Part shown: positions 25,325 to 35,450 of the stretch, one piece after another
Numbering within the stretch: position 1 is the first letter of the stretch
Layout: every line of letters starts with the position of its first letter
NCBI GenBank assembly: GCA_004794655.1
Contig: SMMW01000001.1
Location: 18,104,501 to 18,168,500 of the forward strand
Direction: 5' to 3'
DNA length: 64,000 nucleotides
Source of the DNA: Marisa cornuarietis
Lineage: Eukaryota > Mollusca > Gastropoda > Architaenioglossa > Ampullariidae
The notes under the pieces: generated by a model
What the model was told of the DNA's origin: nothing
The model's input: only the letters and a program-made list of their open reading frames with translations
Database searches by the model: none
Program-made: the position numbers and the translations under genes

Positions 25325-25660
25325 ATACCACAGTCTAGTGTAGTCGGTAGAACAAGCAGTCGTCCATGAAGCCATGTCTCGTGCCTGGACTCGGACACCA
25401 CCCTGTTTCTGTCTGGTTTGGGTAGTAGTCGTCCAGTGACTGTAGACCTGTCTGATTGACATCTTGATCTATAAATATCATTCGGTAGAAGAACGACCTG
25501 GCATTCCCCTTTACAGAGCCACATGAATTTTTTCTGTTTTGTGTTTTTGTGCTTCTAATGCGCTGAAAGCTTGCCATTGGCTGGGATATCGCGCTTTAAA
25601 AGCTCACACTTTATTATTATTCTTCTTATTATTATTCTTATTATTATTATTACTTCGCTT
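25325..25660 (+). mobile_element. SINE-like repeat with TTA-rich tail
   Basis: A tRNA-like head (A-box-like TAGTGTAGTCGGTAGAACAAG, B-box-like GGACTCGGACACC) is followed by a body. It ends CGCGCTTTAAAAGCTCAC and a (TTATTA)n tail, the kind of 3' end taken from LINEs. Confidence 0.55.
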
Positions 25661-25770
25661 TCTGACTTGAAGTGCGGATTGAGTAGGAAGGCATTTGGAA
25701 GTACAGATAGCTCGGTTAGTAATGGACCCCTTTATAGATTAGGCAAACTTTGAATATATATTTATATATA

Positions 25771-27049
25771 TGTGACCCTCCACGACGAAATGAGTCCTAA
25801 GTCGCGCAGAGCAGTTTTGTGCTAGAGGCTCGGAAAGTTGATTGGGTCAATTTTGTGTAGTTTGACTTTTCTTTAAAAATGGATTCCTTGGTTATTAAAC
25901 TAACAGGAAAAAACCGTTATATTGAAATAAAAATGAGAAATTCTCTTTAAATATGTTTTAATCGAGGTACCCCCTGCGATCCGTCCCGATTTCCTTAGAA
26001 AAATGAGGAAATTAAAACGCTGTTTCGGTACTATTTCCCTGTCAGAACCCCATCGTGTTATACCTTGCTAGAAAGCCTGGAGTCTGTATTTTTAGTCTCT
26101 TTAATGACTGATTCAAATATTAATTATTCAGATGCTTTATCTACTAACGTTTAGAAGTATGCAGATCTCGTCGTTGATCTCGACGCTATCCAATGGGAGA
26201 GTCAGATACTGAAATGTCCTTAGTAACGAAACGAAAGGCGCTTAGCGATTGGCTGAAGGGGACGAAACTCGTTCCTTTCGCCAGGTTTTGTTCACGTGCT
26301 GTGTAAAGTGAAAGCATCGCGAACTCGTATCTGAGTGACGAATTAGCATTATGAGCTTTTAATCCATGAAGCCAGTGGAACATTTTGTTTAATAAAGGGG
26401 AAAGTGTTTATTCAGTGCTGTGTGAATTAACAGTACGTGTGCATCCGTGCATTGAGTAAACACATGAATTGGCATGAAAGCTGTGCTTCTAGAAACTTTT
26501 ATTTTTGTTTGGCCCACCAGTTCTGTTAAGTTTTTCGGAATGTCAAAGCATGCAGTTTTCTTCTTTTTTTATTTTCTACTCATTTTTGACACACTAGTAG
26601 ATAATATTTGAATATTGTGCTTTTTCTGTGAGTGTGCATGCTAATTAGCATGCAGTAACAGTTTTCTTCTCTTTACGTTTATTTCACTAACAGGGTAAGG
26701 AGCTAAAAGTCACACAAATACTCAATGCTATATACTTTTTGTTACTTGAAATGAAGTAGCGTGCTGTATTTTATCATCAGGCAAAATTTAGTACAATTTG
26801 AACAATTAGAAGTAACCGTTGCTAAGGGAAAACCTAGTGGAAGCGCTGAAAATCTTTGAACCCGCTTTTCTCAAAAAGGCCGCCAACGTACTCGCACAAT
26901 TCAAACCTTTATAACTCACTCAATTTTAGGGCTGAAAGAACAACGCTGGTATCAAAAGAAAGATCAAAATCTGTACTTTTTAAAAAAATATGCAAATCGC
27001 CATATCTCAAATTTCCGACTTAGGACTCATTTCGTCGTGGCGGGTCACA
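25771..27049. mobile_element. 1.28-kb non-autonomous DNA transposon with 34-bp terminal inverted repeats
   Basis: The left end 25771-25804 begins TGTGACCCTCCACGACGAAA. The right end 27016-27049 is its reverse complement with one mismatch in 34 bases. The interior has no transposase frame (longest about 65 codons). Flanks are TA-rich (..TATATA before, TATTAC after), so a TA or TAT target duplication is possible but cannot be proved. A truncated relative is at 31154-31290. The interior holds several pieces of moderately higher GC and no simple repeats, unlike the surroundings. Confidence 0.85.
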
Positions 27050-27825
27050 TATTACCTAACCTGTATATTTCAATATTGTTTCTTGTTGTACTGTGATTGG
27101 AAAGTTGTTAAGTCTTTTATCGGGTAGCAGGGGTGAGTTTCGCAATCCGTGTGTTTTATTTAAGTGCATGTGAACATTCTTTTGTACGGAACATTTCCCC
27201 TGAAAGATTATGTTTCAAGAAGACAAACGGAAAAACATCAGTTGACTTGATAGTCAGTCTTAACCTTACTTTCTTCTTTAAAAAAAAACAATACCTACCT
27301 TGATGTCGACAATCTCCAGACTCTGGAATTGTGCTGCTGCACGTGTTACTAAAACATACAGTTACACGTTAGAACAAAACAAAGAGAAAACAGTGTTTCT
27401 CAATTGCTCAAAACAAAGTCATCTATCTACGGTTATACATGGTTTATCAGTAAAGGGCGAGATTCTGCTTTCTTTAATAGAGGTATGCTTTACTGCTTTT
27501 AGTTTTTGCTTATACACATAATTCATATGATAACAAACTTTGTCTATTTTGCCCGTCACAGCAGGTTCGAGTCTTTTGTTGACCAAGATGCTTAGAATTG
27601 TTTCAACCATGGTTTTAAAGTAGTTGGCTGTGTAAAAACTAGCAATGACGATTAGGCATACTGGACATCAGATGAAAGAATTTCTTATTACCTTACCGGC
27701 GTAAGAACTCTTCAAAGGGAAAGCTCACGTAATTCCACAGCTTATTCGAAATAAGAAAAGATGAAAGGATAAACCAGTGGCATGGAAAACTAAGCCAAAT
27801 ATTCCTAAAGGAAATATCGTTCTGT
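27050..27825. other. 3' flank of R5
   Basis: No gene. About 27530-27700 (ending in the TTGACCAAGATG... region) aligns with 35155-35300 and 45150-45300, the conserved 3' flank of R5, R6 and R7. Confidence 0.6.
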
Positions 27826-29598
27826 CTAACTAGTTGTGGTACTAATTTTAACAGTTTTAGACGATTCTGCACTTTTTGAACAGAAAAACAGCGTCTGTAG
27901 CTCGTAACGAAACCGTGAAGACATCTTCGAATAAATAAAGAAGTTGATGGATGAGTGCAGCATAAAAGGAAGATAAAAGATATAATGCGTAATCTGAAAC
28001 AAGTTGCTATAGCGACCATCCTCACGAAACTCTGGGACAGTGAATCTCACGAGTGCCAGGATGATAGCAGGAGCTGTACACAGGATGTAGATGGATGAAA
28101 CTACCACCAGCATCTTCATCAACACCGCCTGAGCCATTAGATGCGAACTGTAATATCAGTAAATATATTTGCATGCTGATATTATGTACTTTTGGAGTGA
28201 GACGCAGAGACAGAGGTAAATTCTCACCCTAACCCCAAGGCACAATATTCACTCAGTCATCGGGGGTTTGAACTATTTTAGTCAAAAAGTTATCCGTGCA
28301 ATGCTAACCGCAAGGCATGTAAGGTAAACATAATTTTTCTGAATGCAGTGACAATATTAACCACATATGCTGCAGTTTGTCATATGTTTATGGAAAATAA
28401 GAAATTAAAACTTTTATTGATAGAAGGGATTTCAATAAAATTGCCCTAATTGATGAAATAGCTAGAGTTTAAAAAAAAGCATTTCTCAAGCGAGGAGCGT
28501 GTGAGTGAGTTTGTTTAGGAGTCGATAGTCTAGTCACTAGCGCAAAGGGGATGAAACTCAAAAGAGTAGACATTTGATTATCTGTTTACCCAAGTGACCA
28601 GCTGCGGAGTAGTTACCTGACAGTGAAGAAAGTTCACCGTACTTCTAAAAAATGTGGCCCAGGTATAACTGAAGGTTCCTAACACTAGACTCCTGTAATG
28701 CCTTCAGGTCACGAATTTACTTTTTTATCCAAAGCATTTGTAAACACAAATAATCTGTAGTAATAATAATTTCAATCTATTCCAAAACTATTTTTTCTTA
28801 AAGTATTATATGCACTTACGTAGCTGTGGACTTTCTCCAGGCCATGGCACTGTGTAGTCTTACCACAGTGATAACTGTGGCTAAAAATACGACAATAAAA
28901 TTTAAAAAAGAAATCAAAGACAAAACGACGTTTTCGATAATGCTAAGGACTGGATACCTTAGGTATAGTTCATTAGTAGTAAGCATGAATACATTTTCTC
29001 CAGTGGAAGAATCCTTCAGAATGGTTATCTTGTTTTTTATTATGTAGACGCTACACAAAAGCTGTATGACGATGAAAGTCACTAAGAGAATGATGGCCAT
29101 CGTCTTGGTGCTGATGACTGACGAGGATTTAATGGGAAACATGACACACACGCACCGCTCTACGGCGATGATCATCGTCAGACACCCGGACAAGTGTCTA
29201 AAACCATAACTAAAACTCAGACCGTGTTTTATAAAAAACCATTTCCAGAAATCTTTTAGATCTGGAAAAATGACACCTATGTAGCAGTATGCAGCCATGA
29301 AAGCATACGATGCGAGGGATAAGACATCAGTGAAGGCGAGACAGAAGAGACAGAGGTTCATCCGGTCTCTCAGTCCCTGGCGGTAAAACACGATCATGGT
29401 CAGGAGGTTTGCTGGCCCTCCAATTAAAAATATACAATTTGTAAAACCACAATTTGCTATTTTTTCAACGATTCCTGTCACCTGATAACTAAACTTTTCA
29501 TCGGGCAAGACATCAGCGGAGAATGTTACGTCGAGGCTGTGGAGAAGTGTTTTAGACACAGTCACATCCAACGTTTCGTTAGACCGGTTACAACACAT
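27826..29598 (-). CDS. R5: class A-like 7TM receptor, two exons
   Basis: Exon 1 is 28820-29598 and exon 2 is 27826-28147; the intron is 28148-28819. The donor is AC|GTAAGT, so the split codon is AC+T (Thr) rather than the Ser of the paralogues; the acceptor is TTACAG|T. The joined frame is 1101 nt, 366 aa. The N-terminus starts MCCNRSNETLD with two sequons. TM2 reads SLASYAFMAAYCYIGVIFPD, which defines the R5/R6/R7 subgroup. TM3 ends ERCVCVMFPIK, TM6 has CTAP and TM7 has NFFIYSKMSSRFR. A longer in-frame start at 29616 exists; MCC is preferred by alignment. The flanks are shared with R6 and R7 (tandem duplication). Confidence 0.88.
28490..28640. repeat. SINE-like segment in R5 intron
   Basis: Contains AGTCACTAGCGCAAAGGGGA, then ACCAGCTGCGGAGTAGTTACC. 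The same order occurs in the introns of R6 (36205-36345) and R7 (45955-46085); the R6 copy has a tRNA-like A-box (GTCGCTAGCGCAGCGG). An ancestral intronic insertion. Confidence 0.55.
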
Positions 29599-29660
29599 CT
29601 TGCCAACGCTAAACATGTATTACGCCTAAACCTTTATAAGTTTTTATTGTATTCTTTCTG

Positions 29661-30044
29661 CCCGTGTGTGTGTGTGTGTGGGGGGGGTCGGTCTGTGGGT
29701 GTACGTGCGTGCGTGCGTGCTTTCCTGCGTGCGTGCGTGCATGTGCCTGTTTGTGTTTGGGGTGCCTATTTTTTGTTTCTTCGTTTGAATGTTAGCAACG
29801 AGAAGCTCGAGGAAAAAAAACAAAAGAATGTTTTAGTTTCGTCTTAGATTTTTTAAAAACAGTTCGCTAAGTAAATACGCCTAAGAAATGGAAACAATTA
29901 CTTTAACGATGCAAGTCGATAGATAACAAACAGACACAAAACTAGAAAAACATTTATTACAGGGTGAAGAATATTTGCTTCCCATATTTTAGGGCTTAAA
30001 GTAAAACAAAAAAAAATAAATTCTATATGATTACGTGCATGTGT

Positions 30045-30104
<60 letters not shown>

Positions 30105-30122
30105 GTGTGTGTGTGTGTGTGT
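29661..30122. repeat. (GT)n microsatellites upstream of R5
   Basis: A short GT/G run at 29661-29690, (GTGC)n at 29705-29740, and a long GT run at 30041-30122, all within about 530 bp upstream of the R5 start. Confidence 0.93.
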
Positions 30123-30840
30123 GAATCTGGAAATCAACAAAATAAAAAATAGGCTTGTTTACCTTACGATTATTCATAAATATGTCTGCACTTTTTCCTT
30201 CAGGTTCTAATTCGGTATTATAAAATTTAATAAAATCAAATGTAGAAAATATTGTTTGCGTTATTTTACAATGGGAAACTTTTTCCATTAACATTATGCT
30301 TAGAAGCAGTAGTCTGAAGCGAATAATTTGTCTCGTCAGGGTAAGTACGGCATGTGAAAGAGATAAACATGAGCGACACGCCCGTGAACAGACAAACAAA
30401 CAAACCAAAAATAAAACGAACACATATTAAGGAGGGGGAAATGTCACCGTTATGCTTTTAAACAGATTTACTTTTTGTAATCGACTTTGACTAGAGGCAT
30501 TAGTACGCATGAGTAATAATTTGAGCATGAGCTTTCAGGTAGAAGAATGTTGGTCAACATAAAATAAGTTTTGGCTTGTGTTTCTCAAACATAGCACAGT
30601 GTCTTTATTTGTCTACTATCAACGGTGACTGCTATTTTTGTTGTTTACCGTCTGAAACAAATATTTAAGGTGTTTATATGAATAAATGAATCATTTTTAA
30701 TACTTTTTAAAGGATTTTTAAAAAACTATTTTTGATGCATACGTTTGTAGCTACTTTGCACCAAAAGAAAAAGTACTGTGGCTTTTAGAACATTAGAGGA
30801 GTATACTTAAAAAGATAAAGCAGAGACTAGATATTGTTTT

Positions 30841-31046
30841 CTGATTACTTCCTCGGGCTAAAGGCTTGGTCGCACGATGACCTTTTAAGGGACCGGGACA
30901 TTTGTATATGCCGAAAATTTCGATGCGACTCCATGTTTTGTTTACATCCTGATTCTCCACAACCTGATGGCTTAGTGGTGCTGAGGCTTTCACCGCGATA
31001 ATTATAATCAGTGTAGTGGGTGTCAGCCTCAATTCTCCAGGCTTAT
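30841..31046. repeat. Receptor 5'-flank block, copy 1 (R5)
   Basis: About 200 bp beginning CTGATTACTTCC and including GGTCGCAC, AAGGGACCGGGAC, TTGTTTACATCCTGA and GATAATTA segments. Copies lie at 40687-40895, 42090-42305 and 48907-49117. Confidence 0.8.
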
Positions 31047-31153
31047 TTTTCATGGATTTTCCAGGATACTCCGGTATTTTTGACTATTTTAACTATCTTC
31101 TATTGCTCCCTTTCAAATATTCCAAAACCGTTATTTATTTCTTCTGCTATACA

Positions 31154-31290
31154 TGTGACCCGCCACCACAGAGTAAGTCTTACGTCGGAAATATAAAATT
31201 TTGTAAATTGTATATTTTTAAAATGTACCGGCTTCGACGTTTCGATACCAACTCTGTTCTTCTAGTCTTAAAATTGAGTGAGTTTTAAGT
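31154..31290. mobile_element. Truncated copy of the TGTGACCC inverted-repeat element
   Basis: Starts TGTGACCCGCCACCACAGAG and continues colinear with the reverse complement of the right end of the element at 25771-27049, through TAAGTC, TACGTCGGAAAT and the internal motif TTAAAATTGAGTGAGTT. It breaks off near 31290 with no second terminus. Confidence 0.75.
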
Positions 31291-31639
31291 GTTGGTGCCA
31301 GTCCAAAGTGATGTATTCGATAACCCTGCCTCTAGTTCAGTCCCAGGATAACACGGTTTTAACTTTTATAAGTTGTTTTTATGCATTAGTGTGTTAGTCT
31401 GCATATTCATGTTACTAGCATTTATATGACAGTGTTATATAACCTCATAGGTTCGGCAAGGCTTCTCGAACAAGAAGTTCTCATCTCCATCCAGGACTCT
31501 TTAAGTCTTACCAGTTAACAAAATTATAGTAGGGAGTGGATCTTAGTCCACGGTTACATGCCTATGAACAGGTAAGTGGATAATTTAATAAAGGACGGCG
31601 CCAGAAAAGACCACTCCAGCATCACTTACAGGTAGGGTG

Positions 31640-31795
31640 ACCAGGGATTGGTCGATTCGACCATTGTCCAATTCGACCATGGCACGAGTCGATTCAACCA
31701 CAGCCCATAACTGACTCAACCATGACCACAGACACAATCGATTTGACCAAAACCAAGCTTCGATAGGGTCTCTATCTAATTCGATTCGACCACTT
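31640..31795. repeat. Imperfect repeat of a (G/A)ATTCGACCA motif
   Basis: Six to seven copies of GATTCGACCA or one-to-two-base variants (AATTCGACCA, GATTCAACCA, GACTCAACCA, GATTTGACCA), all on the plus strand and irregularly spaced. Confidence 0.7.
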
Positions 31796-31799
31796 CATT

Positions 31800-32754
31800 A
31801 TCAAGAGATACGTGAATTTTGATTAAATTTCTTTATACGAGACGGACAACAATAAACTCTCCCCTTATTAATGACGAAAATCAGAGCGATTTTCGCTTAG
31901 AATAGGAGTTGAGGGGCAAAGTACAATGAGTTCCAAGATTTACACCTATAAACCTTCAATTAAGACAACCATCATTGACACACTGTCTTAATGAGCATTT
32001 TATTATTTAAGAGATGTGATTCTCAAGAAATATAGTTTTTGTTTTCTGTAACTAAATTCAACTCAAACATGGTAGCTGCATGAAGCGCAAGGGTGGTTGT
32101 AAAAGTCACTAGACAGATATTATTCACACAATACATACAAGAATATATTTAGAATATGCATTAAACTTTAAATATTACTTACTATTATATTGTTATTTCT
32201 GGTTGTTGGGGTAAAATATAGAATCCTGCAACCGTCAAAATATGATCTTGATCAAATGGCTCACTGCCTACTTTCCAAATAAAACAATTACCTGAGCGGT
32301 TGACTATTTTTAGCTCCGTATGGGAAAAAACTCGTCGTAGAGCAATCACAAAAGTACCAGTAGTTTCTTCCCTTATTTGTTCATTTAATTAAGCACAGCT
32401 CGGTGTGTTTTGTGACACTTCACTGTTTGCATTACAGTACGTTAAAGTTGAGAAGTTTGTCTCCGTTTAAAATTGCCCATGTGTCCCACATCACTTATTA
32501 ATTAAAAGGGCTCGTAAGGAAGCATTACGGAGGGTAGACTGCTTTTAGTGACTAAGGCGAGTCAAGTGTGACCAGCTGCCCAGTAGAGATGCGAATGAAA
32601 TCAGTTACAGCTGAATCCTCTTGATCATCTTCATCTTACTTTTCTCTCCTGTCTTGTTTAAATTTAAAGTAGAAAAAAAGTTCATTATAAAAAGTTTGAA
32701 AAATGGAAACACGGGAATTTTAGATTGCACAGTGAATGTAATATTTTGTTGATG
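31800..32754. other. Intergenic, no gene recognised
   Basis: AT-rich, no open frame of note. Confidence 0.4.
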
Positions 32755-32925
32755 TTAGTGTTTCTTGTTGTGTATTTAATCTGCCTTTTATACCCAATGT
32801 ATCATGTGTCACCATCAATTCGTCGCTATCCCTGACTATTTCTATATTTCTAAAAGGGTCTGCATTGGAATGCCAATTACTAACTTCTAGTGGAAAGTTT
32901 TTTCTTGGTGCTACGTTCATGCTAA
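32755..32925 (-). repeat. Duplicated block of unknown nature, copy 2
   Basis: Counterpart of 22860-23010, open for 66 codons on the minus strand. Peptide includes NVAPRKNFPLEV and LMVTHDTLGIKGRL; not recognised. Confidence 0.55.
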
Positions 32926-33369
32926 AACTTTGGCGAGGGAAGGGTTTGATGTACTACTTGATATCTGTAATGTTGACCTGCTACTGTGCATGATGATGGT
33001 GTTTGTACATGGTTTTCGACTTCATGATGGCAAACAAAACTCGGAGGGCGAGCTAATGGACTGATGCTGTGACACAAGGACAGATTTATAGTAAGAAAGT
33101 GTTGGTTGACATCCGCCACACTTTGTTGTCTTGTCCTTGTGACTGAAGTAGTGAGACAAACTGAAGACGCCTTGGGACTTTGAGATTCATCTAATGGCCA
33201 GGGTATCTTAGAATGATGTGATGCTGGAGTCGCCGACTGCTCGCTGAGTCAGTTGTGTTCTTGTGCAGTCATGCATTTACTCTGAAATTTATACGTTTGG
33301 TACTAGCAGCACCATTCTCTTACTAGATCATCCAGTGTTGATCAAGGGTGATCAACAATTTCTTAATTA

Positions 33370-35130
33370 TCTTCTGTTCTTAATGATCTTGTACTTTACA
33401 ACAAAGAATAAGTGCAAAAGCTTTATTTTTTAAGTTTTTTATAGTATGGCATAGAGTTCAAAAAATAGAGGCTACTAGTATACGAGGTAAACTTTAAAGG
33501 TTTATATGTTCCTAGTTTTCTGACCGTTTCCGAGCCACACTGATGAATGAGGAAAAACGGCATTTGTTAGAGTCCATCACTCCTCTCTAGTTTAGCTTCA
33601 CTTTTATTTCTGATTTACCATAATGTAAGTGTCCATGACAATCACTCACGAAACTTGTCTATTCCTAATCTTAGACTTGAAATTCTTTAATATGACATTG
33701 CAAAAACTTGCTGATGGGATAAATTTTAAAAAGTTAAATTTAAAAAGCTCAAACCTGAGTTACTTAACTTAAAACGAAGCTGCAATGCTGCGCATTTCCT
33801 GCACTTTTGAAATTGTTTGTTAAAATAATCTACTTTCTACAAACAGCTTGGTTTTTAGAATAATTTTAGATGGGATGAGCACCATAGTTACGTTGATATT
33901 AAGTTTCCATGCTGATTGATTGTCTCAACTAACTGAAACACCAGTTAAGTAGGTAAACAAAACCAAGTGCAAATACTTTTGCTTTTACTAATTTTTGATT
34001 ACACTTAATTTTCATTATTTAAACAAACTTCATCGTAATGCTATTTTAGTTATTATGAAGGCATAAACGGAAAAAGTCGTTCAAAATTATAAAGTAAATC
34101 GAACTATCGTTCTCTAAAAGAACAAAGTCATGACTTTTTATAATGATAAATGGACTCTCTAATGATTATTTATTAGAATGGTATCCTTTCTGATCTCAGC
34201 AAATAATTCTGATAACTGACATAGATTAAACGAGATACAAATCCTTCACTTTGGACTGAAATTTATAAAAATTCTTTAAAAAAAAGAACACCGGACTGAA
34301 ACAACTTACCATCAAACATTTAATAAACAACATTAGTTTAAGAGTTTCAAAGATATGTTAGAATGTCTTTCAGTAAAGTTCCTGTTTTCTATTATATTAG
34401 TAATTGTAATGATCAAGTTTTACACTCTACTTGCTGGATTGAATCATTTTAGCCACTTTTAATAGACATTTAACAACTATCTTCTCGTGTTCTTAAATGA
34501 GTCATTTGAATACTGTTTACTGAAATATCTACTTTATAATGATGTGTAAGGTTACTAATCGCAATATTAAACGTTCTTCTTAAATTCGTGTAAAGACAGA
34601 CGACACTTTTCGGCCATTCTGGACTGTCACATAGTCGGAACCCTAATAGTGTTTTTATTAGTATTTCTTTTGACAGACTAAAGGCTTTAAAGGAAGATAC
34701 ACGTATTCTGTACATGGCTTCATATGCTCTACTGTTTAGCCTTTAATGTTCATTTACCAATAACATGCTAACTCTTAGACCCTGATTTCTTGGTTTTCCA
34801 AGTCTAAACCATCCTACTTTTATATGCGTTCATCAGTTTTAACACTTCTAGTCATGTGCTGCTGATATGTCTTTTTATTCCTTATTTTCGTTTCATTGTT
34901 TTTGTTTAATTTTGTGGGGGCTGGCCTAGAAATAAAACAGTTACAATCAGACAGCAGAGATAAAGTTATTTCTTCTTTGAAAGTTCTCATAGCTTTTATT
35001 GTTTTATAATTAATTCGTCCCTGTTAGTTAGTAGCTCTGTGAGGGAAGGGGATGTATGTCTGTCAACTAAGTATAGAATAGGAGCGGAATAATTTGTCCG
35101 AAAAGAACATCAATTATATATATATATATA
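33370..35130. repeat. Duplicated intergenic block between R5 and R6
   Basis: Colinear with 42700-45110 between R6 and R7 apart from the MITE at 42967-43676 (for example CACTTGTCTATT..AATCTTAGAC, CAGTAAATAAT..GATAAC, TTTGGACTGAAA). Part of the tandem duplication that produced R5-R7. No coding signal. Confidence 0.75.
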
Positions 35131-35450
35131 TAGTGCACACAAACTTTATGAAAACTTTGTCCCTTTTGTCAGCCACAGCAGCTTCGAGTTCCTCTGTTGA
35201 CAAAGATTTCTCAACTTGTTTTAACCATCGTTTTAAATTAGTGTGCTAGTTAAAAAGCAGCAATAACAATTAAACACAAAGGGCATTAGATGAGAAGATT
35301 TTTGTAATCCAATAGAGGGTTAAAACTCTTATTAGGATCTAAAGCAAATTTCAACATATTGTCACAGTATATTAAAAAAAAAGATAAAATCATAAGAAAG
35401 TCGCATTGAAAAACTCTAAGATTATTCTTCAAAGACAAACCTTTCTGTCT

